In this document: piece by piece, positions 24,379-33,458 of the stretch | Layout of the letters: each line of letters begins with the position of its first letter | Numbering within the stretch: the stretch's first letter is position 1 | Assembly: GCF_009695865.1 (NCBI RefSeq) | Contig: NZ_VUNB01000001.1 | Location: forward strand, 352,472-416,471 | Origin: Allobaileyella intestinalis | GTDB lineage: Bacteria > Bacillota > Clostridia > Peptostreptococcales > Anaerovoracaceae | DNA: 64,000 nt | Direction: 5' to 3' | Made by a program: the position numbers and the translations under genes | Notes under the pieces: model-generated | The model's input: only the letters and a program-made list of their open reading frames with translations | Told to the model about the DNA's origin: nothing | Database searches by the model: none

Positions 24379-25827
24379 ATGTATGACATAATCGTTATTG
24401 GGGCCGGAGTAACTGGCAGTGCTGTTGCCAGAGAACTGTCCCGGTATAAATATAATGTACTTGTTCTTGAAAAATGTTCTGATGTAGGCGAGGGAACATC
24501 GAAGGCAAACAGTGGAATCGTTCATGCAGGTTTTGATAATGAACCTGGTTCTGTTATGGCGAAGATGAACGTTGAGGGAAATGCCATGATGGAGCAGCTG
24601 TCCAAAGACCTGGATTTCGAATTTAAGAGAAATGGATCACTGGTTCTCTGTTTTGACAAAAATGACGAACATAAACTGAATGACCTGCTGGAGCGGGGAA
24701 AGAAAAACGGTGTTCCGGGTCTTGAGATTCTTACAGGCAGTCAGGTCAGGGTACTTGAGCCTAAAGTTTCGGACAAGGTTACCGCTGCCCTCTATGCCCC
24801 AACAGGTGGAATAGTTTGTCCTTTCGGTCTTACAGAGGCTCTTGCAGAAAACGCTGCAGACAACGGAGTTCAGTTTAAGCTCAACACTGCAGTGAAAAAT
24901 ATTGTCCGCAAAGAAGATTGCTATGAAGTCACTGCTGAAAACTGTGGGAAACAGGTTAATTTAACAGCTAAAATAGTCATCAACTGCGCAGGAGTATATG
25001 CTGACAGTTTCCACAACATGGTAAGCAGCAACAAAATGACAATAATACCAAGAAAGGGTGAGTATTGCCTGATGGACAAGAAGGTGGGGAATACCGTTTC
25101 TCACACGATTTTCCAGCTTCCTACTGAGTATGGAAAAGGAGTTCTGGTTACTCCTACAGTGCACGGCAATCTGCTTACAGGTCCTACTGCCACAGATATC
25201 GAAGACAAAGAGGGCGTAAACACTACTGCAGACGGAATGAACGAACTTCTCACCAAGGCGAAGCTCAGCGTTCCGGATCTTCCGGTCAGACAGGTTATTA
25301 CATCTTTCAGCGGACTGAGAGCCCACAGACCTGAACACGATTTTGTAATTGGACAGCCGGAAGATGCTCCAGGATTTATTGATGTGGCTGGAATGGAGTC
25401 CCCTGGATTGTCCAGTGCCCCTGCAGTAGGAAAATATGTGGCTGAGCTGACCGGGGAAATCATGCCGGCAGAAGAGAAGGAAGATTTTATAGCAACAAGA
25501 AAAGGTGTTCCTTCAATGGCCAATGCTACAAACGAAGAGCGGCAGAAGCTCATTGAAAGTGATCCTTCTTTTGCCAATGTAATATGCAGGTGTGAAACGG
25601 TCACAGAAGGAGAAATCCTCAATTCAATTCACAGAACACTGGGAGCCCGTACCCTGGATGCAGTTAAGCGCAGAACAAGAGCTGGCATGGGCAGATGTCA
25701 GTCCGGTTTCTGCAATCCCAGAGTTGTTGAAATTCTTGCAAGGGAACTGGGAGTTGATGAAGGCGAGATAACTAAGAAGGGCCACGGATCTGAATTTATT
25801 TCCGGCTATGATAAGGAGGACTTGTAA
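24379..25827 (+). CDS. FAD-dependent glycerol-3-phosphate dehydrogenase-like protein (GlpA type)
   Basis: The ~482-residue protein begins YDIIVIGAGVTGSAVARELSRY, a DAO-family FAD-binding motif, and carries EGTSKANSGIVHAGFD as in GlpA/GlpD relatives. The C-terminal ~80 residues hold a BFD-like [2Fe-2S] domain (CRCETVTEGEI ... CQSGFC). ATG 24379 is chosen because GGGGAGG sits 9 bases ahead and the FAD motif begins right after. The three genes 24379-27539 match the clostridial/Thermotoga set of a GlpA-like enzyme, an NAD(P)/FAD oxidoreductase and a DUF1667 protein. They probably oxidise glycerol-3-phosphate or a related 2-hydroxyacid and pass electrons on. No glpK or glpF is nearby. Confidence 0.8.
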   Translation: MYDIIVIGAGVTGSAVARELSRYKYNVLVLEKCSDVGEGTSKANSGIVHAGFDNEPGSVMAKMNVEGNAMMEQLSKDLDFEFKRNGSLVLCFDKNDEHKLNDLLERGKKNGVPGLEILTGSQVRVLEPKVSDKVTAALYAPTGGIVCPFGLTEALAENAADNGVQFKLNTAVKNIVRKEDCYEVTAENCGKQVNLTAKIVINCAGVYADSFHNMVSSNKMTIIPRKGEYCLMDKKVGNTVSHTIFQLPTEYGKGVLVTPTVHGNLLTGPTATDIEDKEGVNTTADGMNELLTKAKLSVPDLPVRQVITSFSGLRAHRPEHDFVIGQPEDAPGFIDVAGMESPGLSSAPAVGKYVAELTGEIMPAEEKEDFIATRKGVPSMANATNEERQKLIESDPSFANVICRCETVTEGEILNSIHRTLGARTLDAVKRRTRAGMGRCQSGFCNPRVVEILARELGVDEGEITKKGHGSEFISGYDKEDL

Positions 25828-25828
25828 A

Positions 25829-27121
25829 ATGAAGACTGAAGTTGCTGTCATAGGTGGTGGCCCTGCAGGACTTGCCGCAGCTGTTGCAGCCAGAGATGCA
25901 GGAGTAGAAGACATTCTGATTATCGAAAGGGACAACGAGCTGGGAGGAATACTGAATCAGTGCGTTCACAACGGATTTGGCCTTCACACTTTTAAAGAAG
26001 AGCTTACTGGCCCTGAATACGCCGGAAGATATATTGATATGGTAAATGAGAGAAAGATCCCATATCTTCTCAAGACCATGGTTGTTGACATCTCAAGGGA
26101 TAAGGTGATCACTGTCATGAACAGGGAAAAAGGCCTTTTCACCATTGAGGCTGATGCTATCATCCTGGCAATGGGCTGCAGGGAAAGATCCAGAGGAGCC
26201 CTTAATATTCCGGGATACAGGCCTGCAGGAATCTATTCTGCCGGAACTGCACAGCGCTATGTAAACATGGAAGGCCGTATGCCGGGAAAGGAAATTGTGA
26301 TCCTTGGTTCAGGAGATATCGGTCTGATCATGGCCAGAAGAATGACTCTGGAAGGAGCAAAGGTAAAGGTAGTGGCTGAACTCATGCCATATTCCGGCGG
26401 TTTGAAGAGAAACATCGTACAGTGCCTTGACGACTTTGGTATTCCCCTGAAGCTCAGCCATACTGTAGTGGATATTAAAGGAACAGACAGAGTTGAAGGC
26501 GTAACCATTGCACAGGTAGACGAGAAGCTTAAGCCAATACCTGGAACTGAGGAGTTTTACAGCTGTGATACACTGCTTCTTTCCTGCGGATTGATACCGG
26601 AAAATGAACTCAGCTCTCAGGCAGGCGTTGCGCTGAGCTCTGTAACAGGTGGACCTGTAGTGGATGAAAGCCTGGAAACAGACATAGATGGAATTTTTGC
26701 CTGTGGCAATGTCCTCCACGTTCACGATCTGGTTGACTTTGTTTCCCAGGAAGCATCGATTGCAGGTGAGAAAGCAGCTGAGTACGTAAAGGGTGCCCTG
26801 GCTCCTTCAGGGAAAAAGATTTCTCTTCAGGGCGTTGGAGGTGTGCGTTATACAGTGCCTGCGGAAATCGACCCTGAGAGAATGGCTGACAAGCAGGTTG
26901 TAAGGTTCCGTGTAGGAAAAGTATTCAAGAACGTAAAAGTTGTTACCACCGCCGGTGACCAGGTTCTTTCTTCATCAAAGAAGAGAGTGATGGCCCCTGG
27001 CGAGATGGAGCAGGTTGTAATCAGAAAAGACAAGCTTATTGCTGCCGGTCCGGTTGAAAAAATAGTAATTGCTGTGGAAGATAATCAGACAGAAGCAAAG
27101 GCTGCAGACAAGGAGGCGTAA
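25829..27121 (+). CDS. FAD-dependent pyridine nucleotide-disulfide-type oxidoreductase (GlpB-like partner)
   Basis: The 430-residue protein has an N-terminal FAD motif VAVIGGGPAGLAAAVAARDAG and an internal second Rossmann motif EIVILGSGDIGLIMARRM near residue 155, so it should bind both FAD and NAD(P). The active-site Cys pair of thioredoxin reductase is not evident; a short NQCVHNGFGLHTF motif follows the first domain, as in this subfamily. ATG 25829 follows AAGGAGG and overlaps the tail of the previous gene. It is probably the electron-transfer subunit of a complex with its two neighbours. Confidence 0.8.
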   Translation: MKTEVAVIGGGPAGLAAAVAARDAGVEDILIIERDNELGGILNQCVHNGFGLHTFKEELTGPEYAGRYIDMVNERKIPYLLKTMVVDISRDKVITVMNREKGLFTIEADAIILAMGCRERSRGALNIPGYRPAGIYSAGTAQRYVNMEGRMPGKEIVILGSGDIGLIMARRMTLEGAKVKVVAELMPYSGGLKRNIVQCLDDFGIPLKLSHTVVDIKGTDRVEGVTIAQVDEKLKPIPGTEEFYSCDTLLLSCGLIPENELSSQAGVALSSVTGGPVVDESLETDIDGIFACGNVLHVHDLVDFVSQEASIAGEKAAEYVKGALAPSGKKISLQGVGGVRYTVPAEIDPERMADKQVVRFRVGKVFKNVKVVTTAGDQVLSSSKKRVMAPGEMEQVVIRKDKLIAAGPVEKIVIAVEDNQTEAKAADKEA

Positions 27122-27122
27122 A

Positions 27123-27539
27123 ATGTGGAAGAGAGAATTGATCTGCATAGGATGCCCGATGGGCTGTAATCTGACAGTTACATCAGATAAAGATATTCCT
27201 GAATCTTCTGAACTGGTACCTTCAGAATTCAGAGACAGCCTGACCGTAACAGGAAATACCTGTCCTAAAGGTGATGACTATGCCAGAAAAGAAGTGACCG
27301 ATCCCAGGAGAGTGGTAACATCAACAGTAAGAGTAAAGGGTGGAAATCTTCCGGAAGTTTCTGTAAAAACAGCAGGAGACATTCCAAAAGGAAGAATCAT
27401 GGACTGCATGAAAAGCCTGAAAGATGTTGAATTAGAAGCTCCTGTCACCATTGGTCAGGTGATTCTGAGAAATGTGTGTGACACTGGCGTGGACATTGTT
27501 GCTACAAAAAACATACACCCTGTAGTGTCGAATAACTAA
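27123..27539 (+). CDS. DUF1667-family small cysteine-rich protein
   Basis: The 139-residue protein starts WKRELICIGCPMGCNLTV and has a second Cys in GNTCPKGDDYA. The CxxCxxxC plus later Cys pattern suggests an Fe-S or other metal site, though this is not proven. This family is regularly the third gene after a GlpA-like enzyme and an FAD oxidoreductase, as here, where AAGGAGG and an ATG overlap the end of the second gene. It is probably a small subunit of the same complex. Confidence 0.82.
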   Translation: MWKRELICIGCPMGCNLTVTSDKDIPESSELVPSEFRDSLTVTGNTCPKGDDYARKEVTDPRRVVTSTVRVKGGNLPEVSVKTAGDIPKGRIMDCMKSLKDVELEAPVTIGQVILRNVCDTGVDIVATKNIHPVVSNN

Positions 27540-27586
27540 GACTAACCGAAGAATTTTTTACAATAAGGTAAACTAATGAGAAGCCG

Positions 27587-27634
27587 CCCTATGTTGTGGA
27601 TGCACATTGATGCAAATACAACATAGGGTGTTTT
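27587..27634 (+). terminator. Probable terminator after the DUF1667 gene
   Basis: CCCTATGTTGT (27587-27597) and ACAACATAGGG (27618-27628) form an 11-bp perfect stem with a 20-base loop, followed by TGTTTT. The loop is long for a terminator, so another role is possible. The rest of the 286-base gap to 27826 is AT-rich with no gene visible. Confidence 0.6.
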
Positions 27635-27825
27635 GCGTTGAAGCCAGTAAAAAATAATAATTATTTTTTACTGATATGCGGAATTATTCCTTTCAAGTGG
27701 CAGAAACAGTATTGGACAGGATAAGATTTTCAGATAAAATGATATTGTTTATTAAATGTGTTGATAGTGTGAAGCAGTTCCGCCTTATACAGGAACTGAA
27801 TCATTGAAATAATCAGGAGGTAATA

Positions 27826-30450
27826 ATGAAGATGACTGCAGGGAAGATCAGGACAGCTTTAATTGTTCTACTGGCGGCTGCTTTTGTGCTTCTTGGATTT
27901 GGTGCAGTAGAGGTAAACGGCGCATCTGTCAGTGATGCTACCGGATATGTTAATTCCAGAGTGGGAGTTAACGTAAGATCCGGTCCGGGTACCAGATACA
28001 AGATTGCCTTTGGTTTAGGTGATAACGCAAAGGTAACCATTCACGAGGAATATTTTGTGACCAACAGCAGCACCTCATCTGTCAACAGGTGGTACCGGGT
28101 CAGCAGATACGGAAGGTCCGGTTACATCAGAGCAGACCTTATTGATGGGGTGTCGTATACTACTGTAAACGGTGTAACCACCGATGCATTGAATTACAGA
28201 AACGGTGCGGGAACAGGAATGTACAGAGCGGGAACCTTGGGAAAGGGTACAGGTCTGGCAGTTGTTCTGAAGGCCAGAGCAAATAATTCCAGCGCTCAGT
28301 GGTATAAGGTAAAAATTGGTTCCTCCTATAGATACGTTTGCGGCACCTGGGTAAATCTGACAGGTTCAATCTTCACAAAGCCTGAGAATCCGTCTTCAGG
28401 AAACAGCGGAAACAACTGGGGCAGCCAGAGCGGGAATAACAGTGGAAATACCGGAGGAAACACTGCTCAGCCTTCGTCCTTTGAAGATCAGCTGAACGCC
28501 CAGGGATTCCCGGAGGACTACAAGGTTCAGCTCAGAAAGCTTCACCAGGCTCATCCGAACTGGGTATTCCAGAGCATTAACACAGGACTGGACTTCAATA
28601 CCGTAGTAAGCAAGGAAAGTGCAGGGAACGTTTCTCTGATTAACGGAGCATACCCACTTTCTTACAGGAGCACTGCCGCTGGAGACTTCAGGGCAGGAAA
28701 CGGCAGAACTGTTTACAGCAGTACCAGCACATCATCTTCTTCTGCAGGTCATATAGCCAATAATGAATCATTTACAATCCTGGATGAGAAGTTCACATCC
28801 AACAGCACAGCTTCAAGCGCAAAATGGACTCACGTAAAGCTGTCAAATGGTTCTTCCGGCTACATTAATGGTGCCATTACCAGTGAATCTTACGTAAGCT
28901 CCATCAAGGGCGTAGGAGAGAAAGACACCAACATAAGATCTATAGCAGGTACAGCTTCAGGATCATATGTCAGAACCCTGAATGCAGACACTACCCTTGA
29001 CATCGTCCTTTCTGCAAAGGATTCCAAGGGAACTACCTGGTATAAGTTCAGAGATGGCAGCACATACAGATATATTTGCGCTGATTATGTAAAACTTCAG
29101 AAAACTGAACAGCCGGCTGCCTCTCAGCCTCAGGAAGGCCAGCAGAATCAGGCTCAGGATCAGCCTCAGAATCAGAATACCCAGCCGGCTCAGCCGTCTT
29201 CAGGAGCAGTTACCGGAAAGGCCACTGATGATCTGAATTACAGAGTGGGCCCGGGTGCAGCATTCCAGAAGAAGGGAATGTTCAACAGAGGTCAGGAGCT
29301 TACAATTCTGTCATCAGTAACATCCTGTGACAATAACGGATGGTACAAGGTAAACTACAACGGTGAAGTAGTATATGTTTGTGCAGATTACGTATCGGTT
29401 TCGGGAACTGTGTCAGCAGGCACTGCAACCGTTCCTGGAACTGTAAAAGAATGGCTTAACTACAGGTCCGCGCCTTCCATGTCCGCATCCAGACTGGGAA
29501 CACTTAGTGCCGGAACATCCCTTACTATTACAGGATCCAAGAAAGCCGATGGATATACATGGTACAGGGCGAACTATAACGGAAAAGATGTTTATGTGGC
29601 ATCTGACTGGGTAACTATTGGAACAGAAAAATCTGATGTAAAAGCAGGAGCTTCCGGGTCCCAGGCACAGCAGCCACAGCAGAGCCAGCAGCAGGCCTCC
29701 CAGGCTCAGGCAGCAGCCCATGCAGATCCTTCATCACTGAACGGAACAGGAAAAGTTGTGGAGGGAAGCTACATTCCTAAGGACGGAAGCAACTGGTTTG
29801 CCGCAAACGCTCAGACTGTAGCGTACTTTGTGGATCCTAGAAACTTCCTTAATGAAGACAGAATCTACATGTTTGAAAACCTGTCCTACAACGGCTCATA
29901 CCAAACCGTTCAGGTGGTAGATAAGATTCTGGCCGGTACAGCACTGCAGCGCCATGGATATCAGGCATCCTGGTTTACTTCTGCAGGAGCAAAGTACGGA
30001 ATCAGCCCAGTTTCCCTGGCTGCAAGAGCAAGACAGGAGACAGGCGGAGGGAGCATTGCTGAAAGCGGATACATGATAAACGGGATTACATACTACAATC
30101 CGTTTAATATCGGCGCTTATACCAGCAGCAATCCGGTTATGCTTGGAATGCAGTATGCACAGAAGCAGGGCTGGAACACAAAGCAGGCCGCCATTGACGG
30201 CGCAGCTAAGTTCCTGGCTTCCGGATATATTAACAACAAACAGAACACAATGTATCTTGAGAGATTCAACGTTGCAAACGGAGCATCAAGAGTTGCAACC
30301 CACCAGTACATGACCAATATTATGGCACCGTACAGCGAATCCCTCACTACAAAGAACGCATATTCAAGCTACGGAATCACCAATGAAGCTCTTGTATTCT
30401 TGATTCCTGTATACACGAATATGCCAGGATCAACCTCACTTCCATCTTAA
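27826..30450 (+). CDS. Secreted SH3b-repeat glucosaminidase (autolysin)
   Basis: A signal peptide (residues ~1-33, basic then a 20-residue hydrophobic run ending VNGAS) starts this 874-residue protein. At least five SH3b-like repeats follow, marked by VNVRSGPG, LNYRNGAG, NIRSIAG, LNYRVGPG and LNYRSAPS with closing W/Y-Y-V motifs. They are separated by linkers rich in Ser/Gly/Asn or Gln/Pro/Ala. The C-terminal ~200 residues form a mannosyl-glycoprotein endo-beta-N-acetylglucosaminidase domain with the likely catalytic Glu in ARARQETGGG and YYNPFNIGAY. It should cut peptidoglycan glycan chains during growth or separation. AGGAGGT precedes ATG 27826. It stands alone with its own terminator. Confidence 0.9.
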   Translation: MKMTAGKIRTALIVLLAAAFVLLGFGAVEVNGASVSDATGYVNSRVGVNVRSGPGTRYKIAFGLGDNAKVTIHEEYFVTNSSTSSVNRWYRVSRYGRSGYIRADLIDGVSYTTVNGVTTDALNYRNGAGTGMYRAGTLGKGTGLAVVLKARANNSSAQWYKVKIGSSYRYVCGTWVNLTGSIFTKPENPSSGNSGNNWGSQSGNNSGNTGGNTAQPSSFEDQLNAQGFPEDYKVQLRKLHQAHPNWVFQSINTGLDFNTVVSKESAGNVSLINGAYPLSYRSTAAGDFRAGNGRTVYSSTSTSSSSAGHIANNESFTILDEKFTSNSTASSAKWTHVKLSNGSSGYINGAITSESYVSSIKGVGEKDTNIRSIAGTASGSYVRTLNADTTLDIVLSAKDSKGTTWYKFRDGSTYRYICADYVKLQKTEQPAASQPQEGQQNQAQDQPQNQNTQPAQPSSGAVTGKATDDLNYRVGPGAAFQKKGMFNRGQELTILSSVTSCDNNGWYKVNYNGEVVYVCADYVSVSGTVSAGTATVPGTVKEWLNYRSAPSMSASRLGTLSAGTSLTITGSKKADGYTWYRANYNGKDVYVASDWVTIGTEKSDVKAGASGSQAQQPQQSQQQASQAQAAAHADPSSLNGTGKVVEGSYIPKDGSNWFAANAQTVAYFVDPRNFLNEDRIYMFENLSYNGSYQTVQVVDKILAGTALQRHGYQASWFTSAGAKYGISPVSLAARARQETGGGSIAESGYMINGITYYNPFNIGAYTSSNPVMLGMQYAQKQGWNTKQAAIDGAAKFLASGYINNKQNTMYLERFNVANGASRVATHQYMTNIMAPYSESLTTKNAYSSYGITNEALVFLIPVYTNMPGSTSLPS

Positions 30451-30511
30451 GAAGTGGTTGACAGGGCAGAGCAAACTGCCTGAAGTAAAGCAGCGATGAA
30501 TCAAAACAACA

Positions 30512-30555
30512 AAAATACCGGCTGGCGGAAAACATTCCATCAGCCGGTATTTTTT
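30512..30555. terminator. Bidirectional terminator between the autolysin and the radical SAM gene
   Basis: AAAATACCGGCTG pairs with CAGCCGGTATTTT across a 16-base loop, with A runs on one side and T runs on the other. It serves the convergent genes ending at 30450 and 30554 and overlaps the latter's stop. Confidence 0.9.
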
Positions 30556-31456
30556 ACTTCGGGATCTTGTCCCCTTGTTTTACGTCCCTTTCATTCATCA
30601 TCTTGTTTATTGTGTTCAGTATGGTCCTTTTACGGTAGCTCCATTCCGGGGTGATCAGAAGACTTCTGGGAGCGTCGCCGGTGAGCCGGTGGATGGTGAT
30701 GTCCGGAGGTATGATTTCCAGGATCTTGACCACCAGGTCACAGTATTCTTCGATAGAAGAGAAGGGAGTGTAGTCAGGCATGGTGGCAGCCAGAGTCGAG
30801 CCCTTTACAACATTGAGAAGGTGGAGCTTCAGTCCGAAAATGTGACCGTTTTCACCTGAGGTAAGGAATTTTACGGAATTGAACATGTCTTCTTCAGATT
30901 CCCCCGGTAGTCCCAGAATAAGATGGGTAACAACTTTTATGTTTCTGCGGTTCAGTTCCTTTACTGAGCGCCTGAAGTCTTCTGTCGTATAGCCCAGGTT
31001 CATTTTTTTCATAGTTTCGGGGTTTGAAGTCTGAAGACCCAGTTCAACCCACATAAAATGATTTTGGTTAATCTCTGAAAGAAGGTCCAGCACCTCGTCA
31101 CTAAGGCAGTCTGGCCTTGTGGCGATGGCTATTCCGGAAATACGGGGATCCTGCAAAACCGAGTAGTATTTTCTGCGGAGATCTTCCACAGGCTCATAGG
31201 TGTTCGTATGGCTCTGGAAATACCCAATGTAGGCAGCATCCGGCCATTTTTTGCTGAGAAGCTCTATCTGTCCGTCAATGTCTGAGGCCATCTCTCCTGA
31301 ACCATCAGGAGAGCAAAAGGCGCATCCGCCGGTTCCCAGGGTGCCGTCTCTGTTAGGACAAGTGAAGCCTCCGTCAATTGAAAGTTTAACGGTCTTCCGG
31401 CCAAAAACTTTCCTCAAGTATGAGTTTATCGAATTGAAACGTGTATTGTTTTCCAT
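30554..31456 (-). CDS. TIGR01212-family radical SAM protein (YtqA-like)
   Basis: The 300-residue protein has the family's unusual iron-sulfur motif TCPNRDGTLGTGGCAFCS near residue 28, with Cys-x13-Cys-x2-Cys-like spacing. It also has the SAM-domain strands YIGYFQSHTNTYEP, ISGIAIATRPDCL and FMWVELGLQT, and the sequence VVTHLILGLPGE. A YtqA-type role in tRNA or cofactor modification has been proposed for this group, but the reaction is not known to me. It is transcribed toward the autolysin and starts 143 bases from the divergent queH. Confidence 0.88.
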   Translation of the reverse strand: MENNTRFNSINSYLRKVFGRKTVKLSIDGGFTCPNRDGTLGTGGCAFCSPDGSGEMASDIDGQIELLSKKWPDAAYIGYFQSHTNTYEPVEDLRRKYYSVLQDPRISGIAIATRPDCLSDEVLDLLSEINQNHFMWVELGLQTSNPETMKKMNLGYTTEDFRRSVKELNRRNIKVVTHLILGLPGESEEDMFNSVKFLTSGENGHIFGLKLHLLNVVKGSTLAATMPDYTPFSSIEEYCDLVVKILEIIPPDITIHRLTGDAPRSLLITPEWSYRKRTILNTINKMMNERDVKQGDKIPK

Positions 31457-31555
31457 TTATTCAGCACCTTAATCGAAAATGTTGGTTGATATCTATAAAA
31501 GATATTTGAAATTATGTTTTGTATCATAAAAAATGATGCAGAGCAACCAGGAATA

Positions 31556-31564
31556 TGGTATACT
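31556..31564 (+). promoter_or_regulatory. Extended -10 promoter element ahead of queH
   Basis: TGG followed directly by TATACT forms an extended -10 box about 36 bases ahead of the start codon. No good -35 box is visible at 17 bases, which fits the extended -10 class. Confidence 0.5.
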
Positions 31565-31599
31565 CACAGCATAGTTTTTGAACAAAAGGAGCGTTCACA

Positions 31600-32307
31600 A
31601 TGTCCCACAGCAGGTCTGTTTCAAAAGAGAAAATAGATGCAATGCAGATTTTCCCCGCTGGTAATATGTCCGGAATGACCGGTCTGGAAGGCGGGAAGTT
31701 CGGCAGTTTTGCACTTGGCACTGAGAAACCGTCAGTGCTTCTTCATGCCTGCTGCGGTCCTTGTGCAACAGCCTGTGTGGAGCGGCTGGCACCGGACTAT
31801 TCAGTAACGGTCTATTATTATAATCCAAACATTACCGACAGTGAAGAATATTATCTCAGGAGGGATAATCTCAGAAAATTCCTGGACGGGTTTAACAGAG
31901 ACCACGAAGGTGAATTCTTTGTGGATTATCTTGAAGGGCCTTATGATTTCGGAGAATATCTGAAGAGAGCTGAACCTCTGGCAGATGAGCCAGAAGGTGG
32001 AAAGAGGTGCACTCTTTGTTTCGAGATGCGGCTGGCAAATTCTGCCAGAACCGCAGAATCTCTCGGATTTGACTATTTCACCACAACTATGACGGTAAGC
32101 CCCCATAAGAATTACAAGCTTATTTCTCAGATGGGTAATGCCCTCGGGGAGGGCATGAACACACAATTTTTAGATGTAGATTTTAAGAAAAAAGACGGTT
32201 TCAAGAGAAGCGTGGAGCTGTCGAAACAATACGACCTTTACCGTCAGCGTTTTTGCGGCTGTGAATTCGCCAGAAATGCTGGACTGGTAGAAGGGCTGGG
32301 TAAATAA
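31600..32307 (+). CDS. queH: Epoxyqueuosine reductase QueH
   Basis: QueH is the non-B12 enzyme that reduces epoxyqueuosine to queuosine in tRNA. The 235-residue protein has LLHACCGPCATACVERL near residue 47 with the tandem Cys-Cys, YYYNPNI, EGGKRCTLCFEMRL, TTTMTVSPHKN and a late YRQRFCGCEFA, all family signatures for the metal and Fe-S cysteines. About 35 extra residues precede the core. AAGGAG precedes ATG 31600. Its pathway partners queA and tgt lie 24 kb downstream in the same window. Confidence 0.93.
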   Translation: MSHSRSVSKEKIDAMQIFPAGNMSGMTGLEGGKFGSFALGTEKPSVLLHACCGPCATACVERLAPDYSVTVYYYNPNITDSEEYYLRRDNLRKFLDGFNRDHEGEFFVDYLEGPYDFGEYLKRAEPLADEPEGGKRCTLCFEMRLANSARTAESLGFDYFTTTMTVSPHKNYKLISQMGNALGEGMNTQFLDVDFKKKDGFKRSVELSKQYDLYRQRFCGCEFARNAGLVEGLGK

Positions 32308-32355
32308 AACTTGTTTTTACACGTCAGAGAGACGTATAAGAAAGGGGTATTGAAA

Positions 32356-33366
32356 ATGAGCAAAGTGATAATTCCTGAAGGTTACCAGTCTGCACTGGAC
32401 GAAAGAGAAACTCAGAGAGCCATCAAGAAGGTAAAGGACTACTTCCAGCAGGAGCTGGCCTATGGTCTTCAGCTCAGGAGAGTTACAGCACCGCTGTTTG
32501 TAATACCTGAGACTGGATTAAACGACACCTTGAACGGATACGAGAGAAGAGTTGAATTCACCATAAAGGATATGGATGAAACCAGAGTAGAGGTGGTTCA
32601 GTCCCTGGCAAAGTGGAAGCGAATGGCCCTGGGCAAGTATGGCGTGGAGCCTGGAAGAGGACTGTATACAGACATGAACGCCATCAGGAGAGATGAGGAG
32701 CTGGACAACCTGCACTCCATATATGTTGACCAGTGGGACTGGGAGAAGGTGATTACAAAGGAACAGCGCACTGAGGAGTATCTTGAGGAAACTGTAAACA
32801 CCATTTATCACGCAATGAAGAACCTGGGAGACTATGTAAACAGGCTTTACAGAGACATTCAGGTGGAGATACCGAACGAAATCACATTCATTACTACCCA
32901 GGAGCTGGAGGACGCATATCCTGACAAGACTCCTAAGGAAAGAGAGGACATTGTTGCCGAGAAATACGGTGCAGTATTCATCAAAAAGATAGGAGGAGTT
33001 CTGGCTTCCGGTGAGAAACATGACGGAAGAGCTCCTGACTATGATGACTGGGAGCTGAACGGAGATATTATTCTGTGGAACGATGTTCTGAAGCAGGCAT
33101 TTGAGATATCTTCCATGGGAATCCGTGTAGATGCAGAGTCCATGAGGCGTCAGCTGGAGATCGATGGAAAGACAGACAGACTGGAAATGCCTTTCCACAA
33201 GGGAGTTATTGACGGAACTATTCCTCTTTCCATTGGCGGAGGAATCGGACAGAGCCGTCTCTGCATGTTCTTCCTGAAGAAGGCTCATATTGGAGAGGTA
33301 CAGGTCTCCGTATGGCCGGATGACATGATTGAAGAATGTGCTGAGAATGACATATTCCTTCTGTAG
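32356..33366 (+). CDS. asnA: Aspartate-ammonia ligase (asparagine synthetase A)
   Basis: AsnA makes asparagine from aspartate, ammonia and ATP and belongs to the class II aminoacyl-tRNA synthetase fold. The ~336-residue length is right, and the family motifs TAPLFV, GLYTDMNAIRRDE, VDQWDWEKVI and the C-terminal GGGIGQSRLCMFFL are present. The frame is open from 32311, but AAAGGGG (32341-32347) supports ATG 32356. It follows queH by ~50 bases with no terminator between. A hairpin after its stop closes the unit. Confidence 0.96.
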   Translation: MSKVIIPEGYQSALDERETQRAIKKVKDYFQQELAYGLQLRRVTAPLFVIPETGLNDTLNGYERRVEFTIKDMDETRVEVVQSLAKWKRMALGKYGVEPGRGLYTDMNAIRRDEELDNLHSIYVDQWDWEKVITKEQRTEEYLEETVNTIYHAMKNLGDYVNRLYRDIQVEIPNEITFITTQELEDAYPDKTPKEREDIVAEKYGAVFIKKIGGVLASGEKHDGRAPDYDDWELNGDIILWNDVLKQAFEISSMGIRVDAESMRRQLEIDGKTDRLEMPFHKGVIDGTIPLSIGGGIGQSRLCMFFLKKAHIGEVQVSVWPDDMIEECAENDIFLL

Positions 33367-33398
33367 TTAGATAGTGTATAATAATAGTTGAGTTCAGG

Positions 33399-33431
33399 CC
33401 CGGGGCGCCAAAAGCTCCGGGTTATTATTTT
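33399..33431 (+). terminator. Probable terminator after asnA
   Basis: CCCGGGGC (33399-33406) pairs with GCTCCGGG (33414-33421) with one mismatch and a 7-base loop, followed by TTATTATTTT. The interrupted T tract makes it weaker than others in the window. Confidence 0.7.
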
Positions 33432-33458
33432 GTATAAGTCAGGTGAAAGGGGGGAGCT

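Noticed and set aside
31457..31599. preQ1 riboswitch or T-box ahead of queH-asnA
   Set aside because: No preQ1 hairpin with an A-rich tail and no T-box sequence or specifier loop is visible in this short gap; only an extended -10 promoter.
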